A stretch of 22,599 bases of DNA, taken from assembly GCA_905233805.1 (NCBI GenBank), contig CAJOER010000026.1:1-22599 (forward strand), written 5' to 3'. The notes beneath the pieces are model-generated. The model was given only the letters and a program-made list of their open reading frames with translations, searched no databases and was not told the origin of the DNA. The stretch is from an uncultured Eubacterium sp. (GTDB taxonomy: Bacteria > Bacillota > Clostridia > Oscillospirales > Acutalibacteraceae). Made by a program: the position numbers and the translations under genes. Below are positions 14,743 through 22,599 of this stretch, one piece after another (the stretch's first letter is position 1; the number at the start of each line of letters is the position of its first letter).

Positions 14743-17700
14743 TTATTTTACTGTTATTTTTACCTTTTTGCTTACCGCCTTATAATAATCATTTCCGGCA
14801 AATTTAACGGTTGCGTTAAAATTACCTTTTTTTGTAAGCTTTATCTTAAATACAGCTTTGCCCTTTGCGTTGGTTATAGCCTTATAAGTCTTTCCCTTAA
14901 TTATTATAGTTACTTGAACCTTTTTCAAGGCCTTATTCTTGCTTGTTTTAAAAGTTACAGAATACTTCTTGGTTTTTGCGTTCTGCTTAAACGTTTTATT
15001 CTTTGCCGTAATTTTGGGCTTGTCTTTGGTGATAGTAACTTTCGCCGTGGCTTTGACTCCTTCACAGGTAGCTGTAACAGTATAAGTATTCGGGCGGATT
15101 GCGGTAGAGATACTGTAATTAACAACTCCTTTTGCATCTGTTATTAACCATTGAACTTTGCCGTTAAAATCAACGCTTACCTTCCTTCCCTCAACCGGCT
15201 TTGAAAACGAATCATAAACAGTTATCTTCAGAGACGTACTTGCCGTATTATACGCACGTTTTAAGCCTGACATTTTGATTGTTGACACAATGGACGATTT
15301 GCTGAACTTAGCTACAAGGTGAGTATCCTCCGTTACCTCAAAAGAATATGAAGCACTCGCTGAAACCTTTACGCCGTTTTTATACCAGCCGTCAAACTTA
15401 TAACCGCTATTGGGAATTGCCTTTACGTGTGCCGTCGAGCCTTCTAATAATACTGCGCCGCCGTCTGCAGTTCCGCCGCTTTCGGCAGTTACGCTTACCG
15501 TACAGTATTTAGTGAACTTTGCAACAAGGAACGTATATCCCGTAACCTCAAACGAATACTCGGCGTCTGACGATACCTTTTCTCCGTTCTCATACCAACC
15601 GCTGAATTCGTAATTATTATCGGGAGTTGCGATAACTGTAGCGTTTGCTCCTTTTTCGTAAAGAGCGCCGCCCTGCACGCTTCCGCCCTCGTCAGCGAAA
15701 GGCTTAACCTCATAGTGTTCAGTCTGAGGCTCATCGGCAAAGACTACTGTAAGAGTCTTATACTTCAAGCGTTCAAATGTGTAATCAATAACGATAGTAA
15801 AGCTGCTTCCTATGGAGTCTGCTCCGGGTCCGCGGCTTAAGCTGTTTGAATCAGCATCAACATATACGTCCGCAACATCATCTTCATTGAAATCGAAACA
15901 GCCTTTATTAAGAACATCGTCATAATAGTAATACTCGCTGCCTTCTATAAGAAAACCTGCCAAGTCCTTTTCGGGAAGGACTACGGGGTTTTCATCCGTA
16001 AGGTAAACCTCTCCGTCCTGCTGTTCATCAAAAACGGGAGTAACGATTACATCGTGGTTGGGCATAGTGAAATCGCCGTTACCGTATTCATCCGTTATAA
16101 TCTCAACGCCATTTGCAAGGAAGTTATTTGTGAAATAATATCCTTCAGGGATATTAGCGTCGTTGGCGTTGACTGTAACGGTTGAACCTGCCTCTGCTTC
16201 GGTAATTTTATTTATACTTTCATCAAAGAATATAACGTCTTCGCCCGAAAGCTGATAAATCGGAGGAATTTCTTCAAATTCGGCTAATATTGAAACCTCC
16301 GTATCAGGCATTTCAAAGCCGTAGCCGCCTTCGTCAAGCCATAGCTCCGTATTACCTGATGTTACATTAATGCACTTTAATCTGTTACCCTCGTCGGGAG
16401 TAACGGTCAAATAAACATTTTCACCCGATTCGGCAGAATTTTTATTTGCGCTGACCGTACCGTTTCCGGTAGTATTAATGTTAATTGCGCTGACAGGTAT
16501 TGCTTCAAATTCAGCATATAAGTAAACATCAAAGGCAGGCATATTGAAAATGTAAGGATAGCGGAAATCTACACCCTCGGTCATAAAACTTATATCTTTA
16601 AGTCTGTATCCGCTGTCTGCATACGGAATGAGATTTACGTCCCAGCCTGCGGGAACACCGTCCGTCTCATAGCCCGTATCAACCCTGCCGTGACCGTTAG
16701 TATTAATAGTCAGCTTATATGTTATTCTCTCAAATACCGCGCGAATAACGGTGTACGGCTTAGCAGTCATTGTGAACGAGGCGTTTTCTTCTCCGTTTAC
16801 GGTAACGTCGCCCGATATAACTTCCCATTCCTTGAATTTCCAGCCAGCATCGGGAGTTGCGGTGAGATTTACCGTTTCCCCTAATACCGCGGTATTTTTA
16901 TCGGCACCAGCCGTTCCGCCAGTTGCAGCAACAACGGTTATAGGGTTTTCTATCTTTTCATATACAGGCTGAACCGTCACGTCCTCAGCGGGCATCATAA
17001 ATGAATCATGCTGAACCGTCGTACTTCCCGAAACAACTTCCCAGTCCTTGAACACCCAGCCTTCTGACGTTTTGGGGTCAAGGTGAATAAGCGTTCTCTC
17101 ATACGCTTCGGACCTGTCGGCAGTGGCGTTTCCGCCTTCTGTTTTAACAACATTAATGTTAAATATTACTCTTTCCCACTTTGCGTATAAGGTCATATCT
17201 TCTTCAACAGTGTTGTCAAAATTCCACTCATTTACGCACTCGGGCTCAGTGTACCAGCCTCTTAATTCCCACTGGTGAACGCTCGGAGCAGCGGGCTCGG
17301 TAACCTTATCTTTACTGCTGACGAGGTTCTGTGAAGCGGGAGCGCTTCCGTGACCGTTCGCGTTGAAATTAACTGTTACATTAAAGTGAACTTTACAGTT
17401 GGTCAGACCTGCATTCCAGCCGTTCTTTTTGTTTATTGCGTCCCATTCCGCCTTAGTTCCGTCGAAGTAGATATCCTTAAGATTATCGCAGTATGCAAAC
17501 GCATAGTTGCCGATATTCTTAACGCTGCTCGGGATATGCACCTCAGTCAGCTTTCCGCAGTTTGCGAAGGAATAATCGCCTATGGTTTTAACGGTTGAAG
17601 GAAGCTCAAGAGTCGGAATTTCAACATAGCGGAAGGTTTCTTTACCTGTATTTGTAACGTTATTCAGATTGAGTGAAGTTACCGCAAAGGCATTCCATCT

Positions 17701-18516
17701 GTGAGACATAACAGTCTGCTTATCGAGAAATTCGTCATCGGAAATGCTGTCAACGGTAAGCTCGCCCGACTTTGTAAGCTTCCAGTAAAGGTTGCTTCTG
17801 TCGTATTCATAGCCTGTTCCGTCCCAGGAATCTCCGCACCAGCCGAACCAACCGTCGGTACAGTTTGCTATAAGCTTCGGAGAAAAGCGAACGATTTCAC
17901 CGTTCCAGTTTGATATGGAACCGTTATAATCTACGTCGCACTCGCTGTCAATGCAGGCAAACGTATCGTTATACATACGCGCGGGCTTAGAAATAGTTAC
18001 TTTTTTCAGATGGTCGCAGTCTTCAAACGCGCCGGTTGAATACTCCTTGCCTATAACAGTAACATTAGGCAAAGTAAGCTCGCTGAGCTGACTCCCAGAA
18101 AAAGTGCCGTAGGTAACTTCCTTAATTGAATCGGGAAGAACATTACTGTAAAGCAGGCTGTTTCCGTCCTCGCTGACAACGTCTATTTTACTGAGATTGG
18201 TACAGCCGTAAGTGTCAGGAGTTGAGGTCATACTCATATCAACATATAACGCGAGCGTCCTCAAATTATAATACTCTTTTAAATGCATCATACATTCAAT
18301 AACTTTAAGCCCTGCGATTTGTTTTGGAAGAAGCAAGGCGGCTATATACTTGTTTCCGGTGTTTCCGGTAATAACACATTCAGTATTAGCAGAGTTTCTA
18401 ATAAATGTCCAATCGCCATCCTGCTCTGCGTAAGCAGAAAGAGGCAATACTGCGAATGTCGATATTATCATTAATACCGATAATAATAAAGACAATAACT
18501 TTTTCATAAATTTCAC
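14743..18516 (-). CDS. secreted BspA-like LRR / InlB-repeat surface protein with methanogen-adhesin-like end
   Basis: 1257 residues. Signal peptide 1-30 ending PLSAYA. Residues about 105-375 contain BspA-type leucine-rich repeats (LPSTVKTIGDYSFANCGKL and similar). Residues 380-450 form a Listeria-type repeat (RGWYTEPEC, MTLYAKWE). Then come InlB-like repeats near 453-521, 525-597, 599-672, 677-750, 755-830, 940-1003 and 1004-1072, each marked by Gly-Gly or GNG turns, GYKFDGW-type strands and an AKF/AEF ending. An acidic insert (870-905) has DFNEDD and DADSN that might bind calcium. Two Ig-like domains end the protein (1075-1164, 1165-1257), the last very Lys-rich (KNKTF, KAVFKIKLTKKG, KKVKITVK). 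There is no LPxTG or dockerin. It probably mediates attachment; monocistronic. Confidence 0.88.
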   Translation of the reverse strand: MKFMKKLLSLLLSVLMIISTFAVLPLSAYAEQDGDWTFIRNSANTECVITGNTGNKYIAALLLPKQIAGLKVIECMMHLKEYYNLRTLALYVDMSMTSTPDTYGCTNLSKIDVVSEDGNSLLYSNVLPDSIKEVTYGTFSGSQLSELTLPNVTVIGKEYSTGAFEDCDHLKKVTISKPARMYNDTFACIDSECDVDYNGSISNWNGEIVRFSPKLIANCTDGWFGWCGDSWDGTGYEYDRSNLYWKLTKSGELTVDSISDDEFLDKQTVMSHRWNAFAVTSLNLNNVTNTGKETFRYVEIPTLELPSTVKTIGDYSFANCGKLTEVHIPSSVKNIGNYAFAYCDNLKDIYFDGTKAEWDAINKKNGWNAGLTNCKVHFNVTVNFNANGHGSAPASQNLVSSKDKVTEPAAPSVHQWELRGWYTEPECVNEWNFDNTVEEDMTLYAKWERVIFNINVVKTEGGNATADRSEAYERTLIHLDPKTSEGWVFKDWEVVSGSTTVQHDSFMMPAEDVTVQPVYEKIENPITVVAATGGTAGADKNTAVLGETVNLTATPDAGWKFKEWEVISGDVTVNGEENASFTMTAKPYTVIRAVFERITYKLTINTNGHGRVDTGYETDGVPAGWDVNLIPYADSGYRLKDISFMTEGVDFRYPYIFNMPAFDVYLYAEFEAIPVSAININTTGNGTVSANKNSAESGENVYLTVTPDEGNRLKCINVTSGNTELWLDEGGYGFEMPDTEVSILAEFEEIPPIYQLSGEDVIFFDESINKITEAEAGSTVTVNANDANIPEGYYFTNNFLANGVEIITDEYGNGDFTMPNHDVIVTPVFDEQQDGEVYLTDENPVVLPEKDLAGFLIEGSEYYYYDDVLNKGCFDFNEDDVADVYVDADSNSLSRGPGADSIGSSFTIVIDYTFERLKYKTLTVVFADEPQTEHYEVKPFADEGGSVQGGALYEKGANATVIATPDNNYEFSGWYENGEKVSSDAEYSFEVTGYTFLVAKFTKYCTVSVTAESGGTADGGAVLLEGSTAHVKAIPNSGYKFDGWYKNGVKVSASASYSFEVTEDTHLVAKFSKSSIVSTIKMSGLKRAYNTASTSLKITVYDSFSKPVEGRKVSVDFNGKVQWLITDAKGVVNYSISTAIRPNTYTVTATCEGVKATAKVTITKDKPKITAKNKTFKQNAKTKKYSVTFKTSKNKALKKVQVTIIIKGKTYKAITNAKGKAVFKIKLTKKGNFNATVKFAGNDYYKAVSKKVKITVK

Positions 18517-18536
18517 TCCTTTATATTAATAATTTA

Positions 18537-18542
18537 ATTATA
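18537..18542 (-). promoter_or_regulatory. -10 box upstream of the BspA-like gene
   Basis: A perfect TATAAT on the minus strand, about 20 bases before the TATAAAGGAG ribosome site region. No -35 hexamer at 16-18 bases is convincing, so the promoter may need an activator or lie elsewhere. Confidence 0.4.
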
Positions 18543-18583
18543 CTACAAACCTTCAGAAAATAATACAAAAAAATTGTTAATAT

Positions 18584-20632
18584 TTACAGAACCTTGTTAA
18601 GATACTGTCCCGTATAGGATTCCTTAACCCCTGCAACCTCCTCGGGAGTACCCTCAGCGACGATATTTCCGCCGCCCTTTCCTCCCTCGGGACCGAGGTC
18701 GATTATATGGTCGGCGCATTTTATCACGTCGAGATTATGCTCGATTACGACTATCGTATTACCGCTGTCAACAAGCATATTGAGAACGTCGAGAAGCTTT
18801 GATACGTCGGCGGTATGAAGTCCCGTCGTAGGCTCGTCGAGAATATAGATAGTCTTACCCGTCGAGCGCTTTGAAAGCTCGGTTGCGAGTTTTACCCTCT
18901 GCGCCTCGCCGCCCGAAAGAGTCGTCGCCGGCTGACCGAGTTTTACATAGCCGAGCCCGACGTCGGAGAGGGTTTTGAGCTTTTTTGCAATCTTCGGCTG
19001 CGCTTCAAAGAATTCGAGCGCCTCGTCAACTCTCATTTCAAGCACGTCATATATGTTCTTGCCCTTGAATTTAACCTCAAGCGTTTCCCTGTTATATCTT
19101 CTTCCCGAGCAGACCTCGCAGGGCACGTAAACGTCGGCGAGAAAATGCATTTCAATCTTAACTATTCCGTCGCCCTGACACGCCTCGCAGCGACCGCCTC
19201 TTACGTTGAATGAGAAGCGGTTCGGCTTGAAGCCGCGTTTTTTTGACTCGGCGGTTGAGGCGTATAAATCGCGTATATCGTTAAAGACGCCCGTATATGT
19301 CGCGGGGTTTGACCTCGGAGTTCTTCCTATCGGCGACTGGTCGATATTTATTACCTTATCAAGCGCGTCAAGCCCCTTCATTGAAGAGAACCTGCCCGTA
19401 TGCTTTTTAGCGCGGTTGAGCTTATTTGCAAGGTGCGTGAAGAGAATTTCATTAACGAGCGAGCTTTTTCCTGAGCCCGAAACGCCCGTAACGGCAATAA
19501 ACTTACCGAGCGGGAATTCTACGTCAATTTTTGCAAGGTTATTTTCCTCCGCACCGTAAACGGTGAGCTTTTTACCGTTACCGCTGCGGCGTGATTTGGG
19601 AACGGGTATGCTGCGCTTTCCGCTGAGATACTGCCCGGTTATACTGTTTTCGCAGTTCATTACATCCTCGGGAGTTCCCGCTGCAACGAGCTCGCCGCCG
19701 TGTATTCCCGCGCCGGGGCCTATATCTACAAGATAGTCCGCCGAACGCATGGTTTCTTCGTCGTGCTCTACGACAATAAGCGTATTGCCGAGGTCGCGGA
19801 GATGACGGAGAGTTGCGAGCAGTTTGTCGTTATCCCTCTGATGAAGTCCGATTGAGGGCTCGTCAAGTATATACAGCACTCCCATAAGCGAGGAGCCTAT
19901 CTGGGTTGCAAGGCGTATCCTCTGCGCCTCGCCGCCCGAAAGGGTTCCGCTGTCACGCGATAGAGAAAGATAGTCAAGTCCTACCGAATTAAGGAAGGTA
20001 AGGCGTTCTTTTATCTCACGGATAACGAGGTTGCCGATAAGCTTTTCTTTTTCGGTCAGTTTAAGATTCTCCATAAATTCAAGCTCTTCGTTTATGGACA
20101 TTTTACAGAATTCATAGATATTCAGCCCGCCGACGGTTACGGCAAGGGGCGCGCTTTTTAATCTTGCGCCGCCGCATTCGCCGCAGCGGCAGTCACGCAT
20201 AACGGCTTCTATATCCGCTCTTGACCAGTCGGAGGTCGTTTCACGGTAACGGCGGGACAGGTTGCCGACTATTCCCTCAAAATCGTTAAGATACGTGCCC
20301 GAGCCGTAGGCGGTAACCCTTTTCATTTTTATCTTTCTTCCGCGCGTACCGTTAAAAATTACGTCGAGCGCTTCTTCGCTGAGCATTTCAACGGGCATAT
20401 CAAGCGAGAAGTTATATTCCTTTGCAAGAGCGTCAATATACATTCTTGCAATAGAGCTTCCCTCGGCTACGTTCCAGCCGCTCGCCTTAATCGCGCCCTG
20501 ATTTATTGAGAGTTTTTTATCGGGGATAATCAAATCCGTATCAATCTCTTTAAAGGTACCGAGTCCGTCGCATTTCGGGCAGGCACCGAAGGGGTTGTTG
20601 AACGAGAACATGCGGGGGCTCATTTCCTCCAT
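18584..20632 (-). pseudogene. uvrA: UvrA excision nuclease subunit A, large C-terminal part (frame-separated)
   Basis: 682 residues from an internal ATG; the homologous frame is open upstream to about 20820 and reads KSIKHNIEVIVDRLVIK, the usual UvrA sequence. UvrA is the damage-sensing ABC ATPase of nucleotide excision repair, acting as a dimer with UvrB. Seen here: SPRMFSFNNPFGACPKC, the first ABC signature LSGGEAQRIRLA with LYILDEPSIGL, the second Walker A GVSGSGKSS, the zinc module CEACQGDG...CEVCSG, NRFSFNVRGGRC, the second signature LSGGEAQRVKLA and IYILDEPTTGLH. The first Walker A lies in the other fragment. No credible ribosome site precedes ATG 20632, so this fragment would not be a functional UvrA alone. 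Confidence 0.88.
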
Positions 20633-20775
20633 GCTCGCGCCGTGCTCGGGGCAGGCGTAGTTAAGCGAAAACAGTTCTTCCCCCTCCCCTATGAAATCGA
20701 CTAAAACAACGCCCTCGCTAAGTCGGGTTGCGGTTTCAATCGAGTCCGAAAGGCGTGACTTAATCTCGTCCTTGA

Positions 20776-21312
20776 TTACAAGGCGGTCGACGATAACCTC
20801 AATATTATGCTTAATACTCTTCGGACTCTGACGTAGCCCTGCTTTCTTATATCGGCGAGCTCTTTTACGAATTCGCCCTTCTTGCCTCTTGCAACGGGCG
20901 ACATAACCTGAATTTTCGTTCCCTGCGGGTAAGCCATAATCTTATCGACTATCTGGTCAACGGTCTGCTGCGAAATTTCTCTTCCGCAAACGGGACAGTG
21001 AGGTATACCTATCCTCGCCCACAGCAGACGGAGATAATCGTAAATCTCGGTTACCGTTCCGACAGTTGAACGCGGGTTTTTGCTCGTCGTTTTCTGGTCG
21101 ATTGATATGGCGGGAGAAAGCCCCTCGATATAGGAAGAAAGACTTTCAACGTAACGCCTCTGCCCCTCGGCATAGATTGTGTCAAAAGCGAGCGAGCTCT
21201 TACCCGAGCCGGAAAGCCCCGTAAATACAATGAGCTTGTCCCTCGGGATTTCTATATCAATATTTTTGAGGTTGTGCTCCCTCGCACCTTTTACAACGAT
21301 ATTCTTATTCAT
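20776..21312 (-). pseudogene. uvrA: UvrA N-terminal part (frame-separated)
   Basis: 178 residues. It opens MNKNIVVKGAREHNLKNIDI with the first Walker A (GLSGSGKSS, about 32-40), then YAEGQRRYVESLSSY, the HCPVCG half of the first zinc module, and GKKGEFVKELADIRKQGYVRVR. Homology ends exactly there; the last 14 residues are out of frame. In intact UvrA about 15 more residues (a DGE...L.E.I.L motif) precede the KxKH element, which here follows directly in another frame. About 46 bases therefore seem to be missing near 20820. The ATG overlaps the MATE stop by eight bases behind AGAGGA, so uvrA is coupled to the efflux gene. A functioning cell normally keeps uvrA, so an assembly error is a serious alternative. 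Confidence 0.88.
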
Positions 21313-22069
21313 AGAAATATTCCTCTAATCCCTTTTGTCCCATTTCGGTAACGGGCTTAATCCATTTTTTACTCTTATACCTGACAAGGCACATAATGAT
21401 TTTAACGTAATCCTCCGCAAGATACATAACGATAAAGCAGATAAGAAACGGCGCCTTGAATACGTATGCCGCTATAAGCGTTGCGGGTATTGAGAAGAGC
21501 CACAGCCCCGTCAAATCTATTTTTGCAGCGGTTGAGGTATCGCCGCCCGAGCGCAGAATTCCGACTACGAAAACGAAGCCAAGCGTTCTTACGGGCATCT
21601 CAATACCGTAAATCATAATTATACTTTCTGCGCTCCTCAACGTCAGCTCGCTTATGTTATTACCCATATCGAATATACCGACAAGCGGAGTTTTGAAGAT
21701 AACCGATATTGCGCCAACAATGACAGCTGCCGCGGGTACGATAATAAGAAAGCGCCTTGAATCCTTAATTCCCGTATCAATATCGCCCTTGCCGACCGAT
21801 TTACCTACCATTACCGAGCAGGCGCTGCAAAGGCCGATAAAGAATACGTACGAGATATTCTCAAAGCTTCGCTGAATTGTAATCGCGGCAAAGTATTCGT
21901 AACCCATATTTGCAAATATCAGATTGAAAACAAAAGTACCTGAGCCCCACAGCGTTTCGTTAATAATAACGGGGACTGCTCTTTTTGCAAACACGGATAT
22001 ATCTTTTTTAGTAAACGAAAATACGTTGCTGATTTTCGTAATAATAATATTCGGATATAAGGGTTGCAA
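21305..22069 (-). pseudogene. MATE-family efflux transporter, C-terminal part (frame-separated)
   Basis: 254 residues in this frame. Homology begins about KISNVFSFTKKDISVFAKRAVPVIINETLWGSG, the linker and seventh helix of MATE transporters, and continues through SACSVMVGKSVGKGD and GGDTSTAAKIDL to a Lys-rich end. MATE proteins expel cationic drugs or metabolites with sodium or proton entry. The first codons from 22069 (MQPLYPNIII) are not homologous and simply reflect the open frame. There is no ribosome site. The gene stops inside the start region of uvrA, overlapping by eight bases. Confidence 0.85.
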
Positions 22070-22599
22070 GCGCTGCGCCGCGAATACCCATTTGAGGAAA
22101 TCCGAGTTTACCGAATATCAGCGCGTAATCAAAGAAGATGTTGAGCCCCGTTGTAACAACAGAAACGTACATCGGTATCCTTACCTTTTCCGTCGACCTT
22201 AAAACAACCGAGAGGACGTCCAGAACGGCTATAGCGGGATAGGTAAAGGCGATAACCGTAAGATAGCTGCTTCCGTATTCTATTATCGTCTTATCGCGGT
22301 TGAACATACCTATTACGATATGCGGAAGGAAGAAACTCATAACGAAAAATACGGCTGACACCAGAAGCGAAAACGAAAGGGCTATACCCATAGTTTTTCG
22401 TATTCCCTGCTTATCCTTCGCGCCCCAGTACTGCGCGACGAAAACACCCGTTGCAGAACAGGTTCCGAATATTACCATATTCATAAGCCAGCCCCACTGC
22501 CCCGCCATACCTACCGAGGCGAGCTGCTCGTCGCCGAGACTGCTCACGAAGCGAGTATCAACAAGGGTAAAGGAGCTTGTCAGCATATTCTGAAGGGCT
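22008..22599 (-). pseudogene. MATE-family efflux transporter, N-terminal part (frame-separated; runs off right edge)
   Basis: The frame is open to the window edge: the codons before the internal Met at 22586 read ALQN, matching the usual LQN-LTSS start of the first MATE helix, so the true start is outside. Seen: SSFTLVDTRFVSSLGDEQLASVGMAGQWG, ATGVFVAQYWGAKDK and VVLRSTEKVRIPMYVSV, ending GIRGAALATLIS. There homology stops and about ten out-of-frame residues follow to TAA at 22008. In intact relatives the sixth helix (an R..E-containing stretch of roughly 15-25 residues) should come next. It appears deleted around 22045-22053. Confidence 0.85.

Noticed and set aside
14743..14900. Sortase signal or dockerin at the end of the BspA-like protein
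   Set aside because: There is no LPxTG-type motif, no terminal hydrophobic helix and no duplicated calcium loop; the end is a basic Ig-like strand.
14728..15147. 139-codon plus-strand open frame rich in Tyr, Phe and Cys
   Set aside because: It is antisense to the Lys-rich end of the BspA-like gene; the composition is the mirror of AAA codons.
15300..15720. Tandem DNA repeat in the BspA-like gene
   Set aside because: Two adjacent InlB-like units are similar at protein level, but their DNA has diverged; this is ordinary domain repetition, not a mobile or CRISPR-type repeat.

Overview
The window reads as a piece of a gut-type Clostridia chromosome, probably Oscillospirales/Ruminococcaceae-like. 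This is inferred from the protein families (LL-diaminopimelate aminotransferase, GH130/GH5 sugar enzymes, a BspA-like surface protein, split chromate transporters), strong AGGAG-type ribosome sites, moderate-GC genes and very AT-rich intergenic DNA. No phage, IS element or CRISPR array was seen, and no gene-free stretch exceeds about 300 bases.

Layout. 1-237 is the 3' end of CTP synthase, followed at once by dapL. Two small conserved membrane proteins (minus strand) converge on dapL. A divergent intergenic region then feeds a plus-strand pair, a cytoplasmic GH5 hydrolase and a GH130 mannoside phosphorylase, closed by a terminator. A minus-strand operon follows with two half-size chromate transporters and a GNAT acetyltransferase. 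Next is a tRNA-Arg(ACG) with its own promoter and terminator, beside an unusual inverted copy of the tRNA 3' end and a GC-rich stretch with no recognised gene.

From 12391 down to 6753 is an envelope operon: two tandem LTA-synthase-like membrane phosphotransferases, a fusion of a YidC insertase with a CDP-glycerol glycerophosphotransferase, and a small membrane protein. I infer synthesis or decoration of a glycerol-phosphate polymer, with polymer chemistry and membrane insertion joined in one polypeptide. This is the best candidate for an undescribed system here.

Farther right are the uracil salvage pair upp-uraA with a terminator-like palindrome between the genes, a 1257-residue secreted BspA/InlB-like protein whose last domain resembles those of methanogen adhesins, and a MATE efflux gene overlapping uvrA.

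A striking feature is damage. The YidC fusion gene, uvrA and the MATE gene are each broken by a frame change at a point where a few to a couple of dozen family-conserved residues seem to be missing. One of the two tandem sulfatase-fold genes lacks about 14 residues present in its neighbour. Four short losses in 22.6 kb suggest either a systematic assembly/consensus defect or a real mutational process, and the sequence alone cannot decide.
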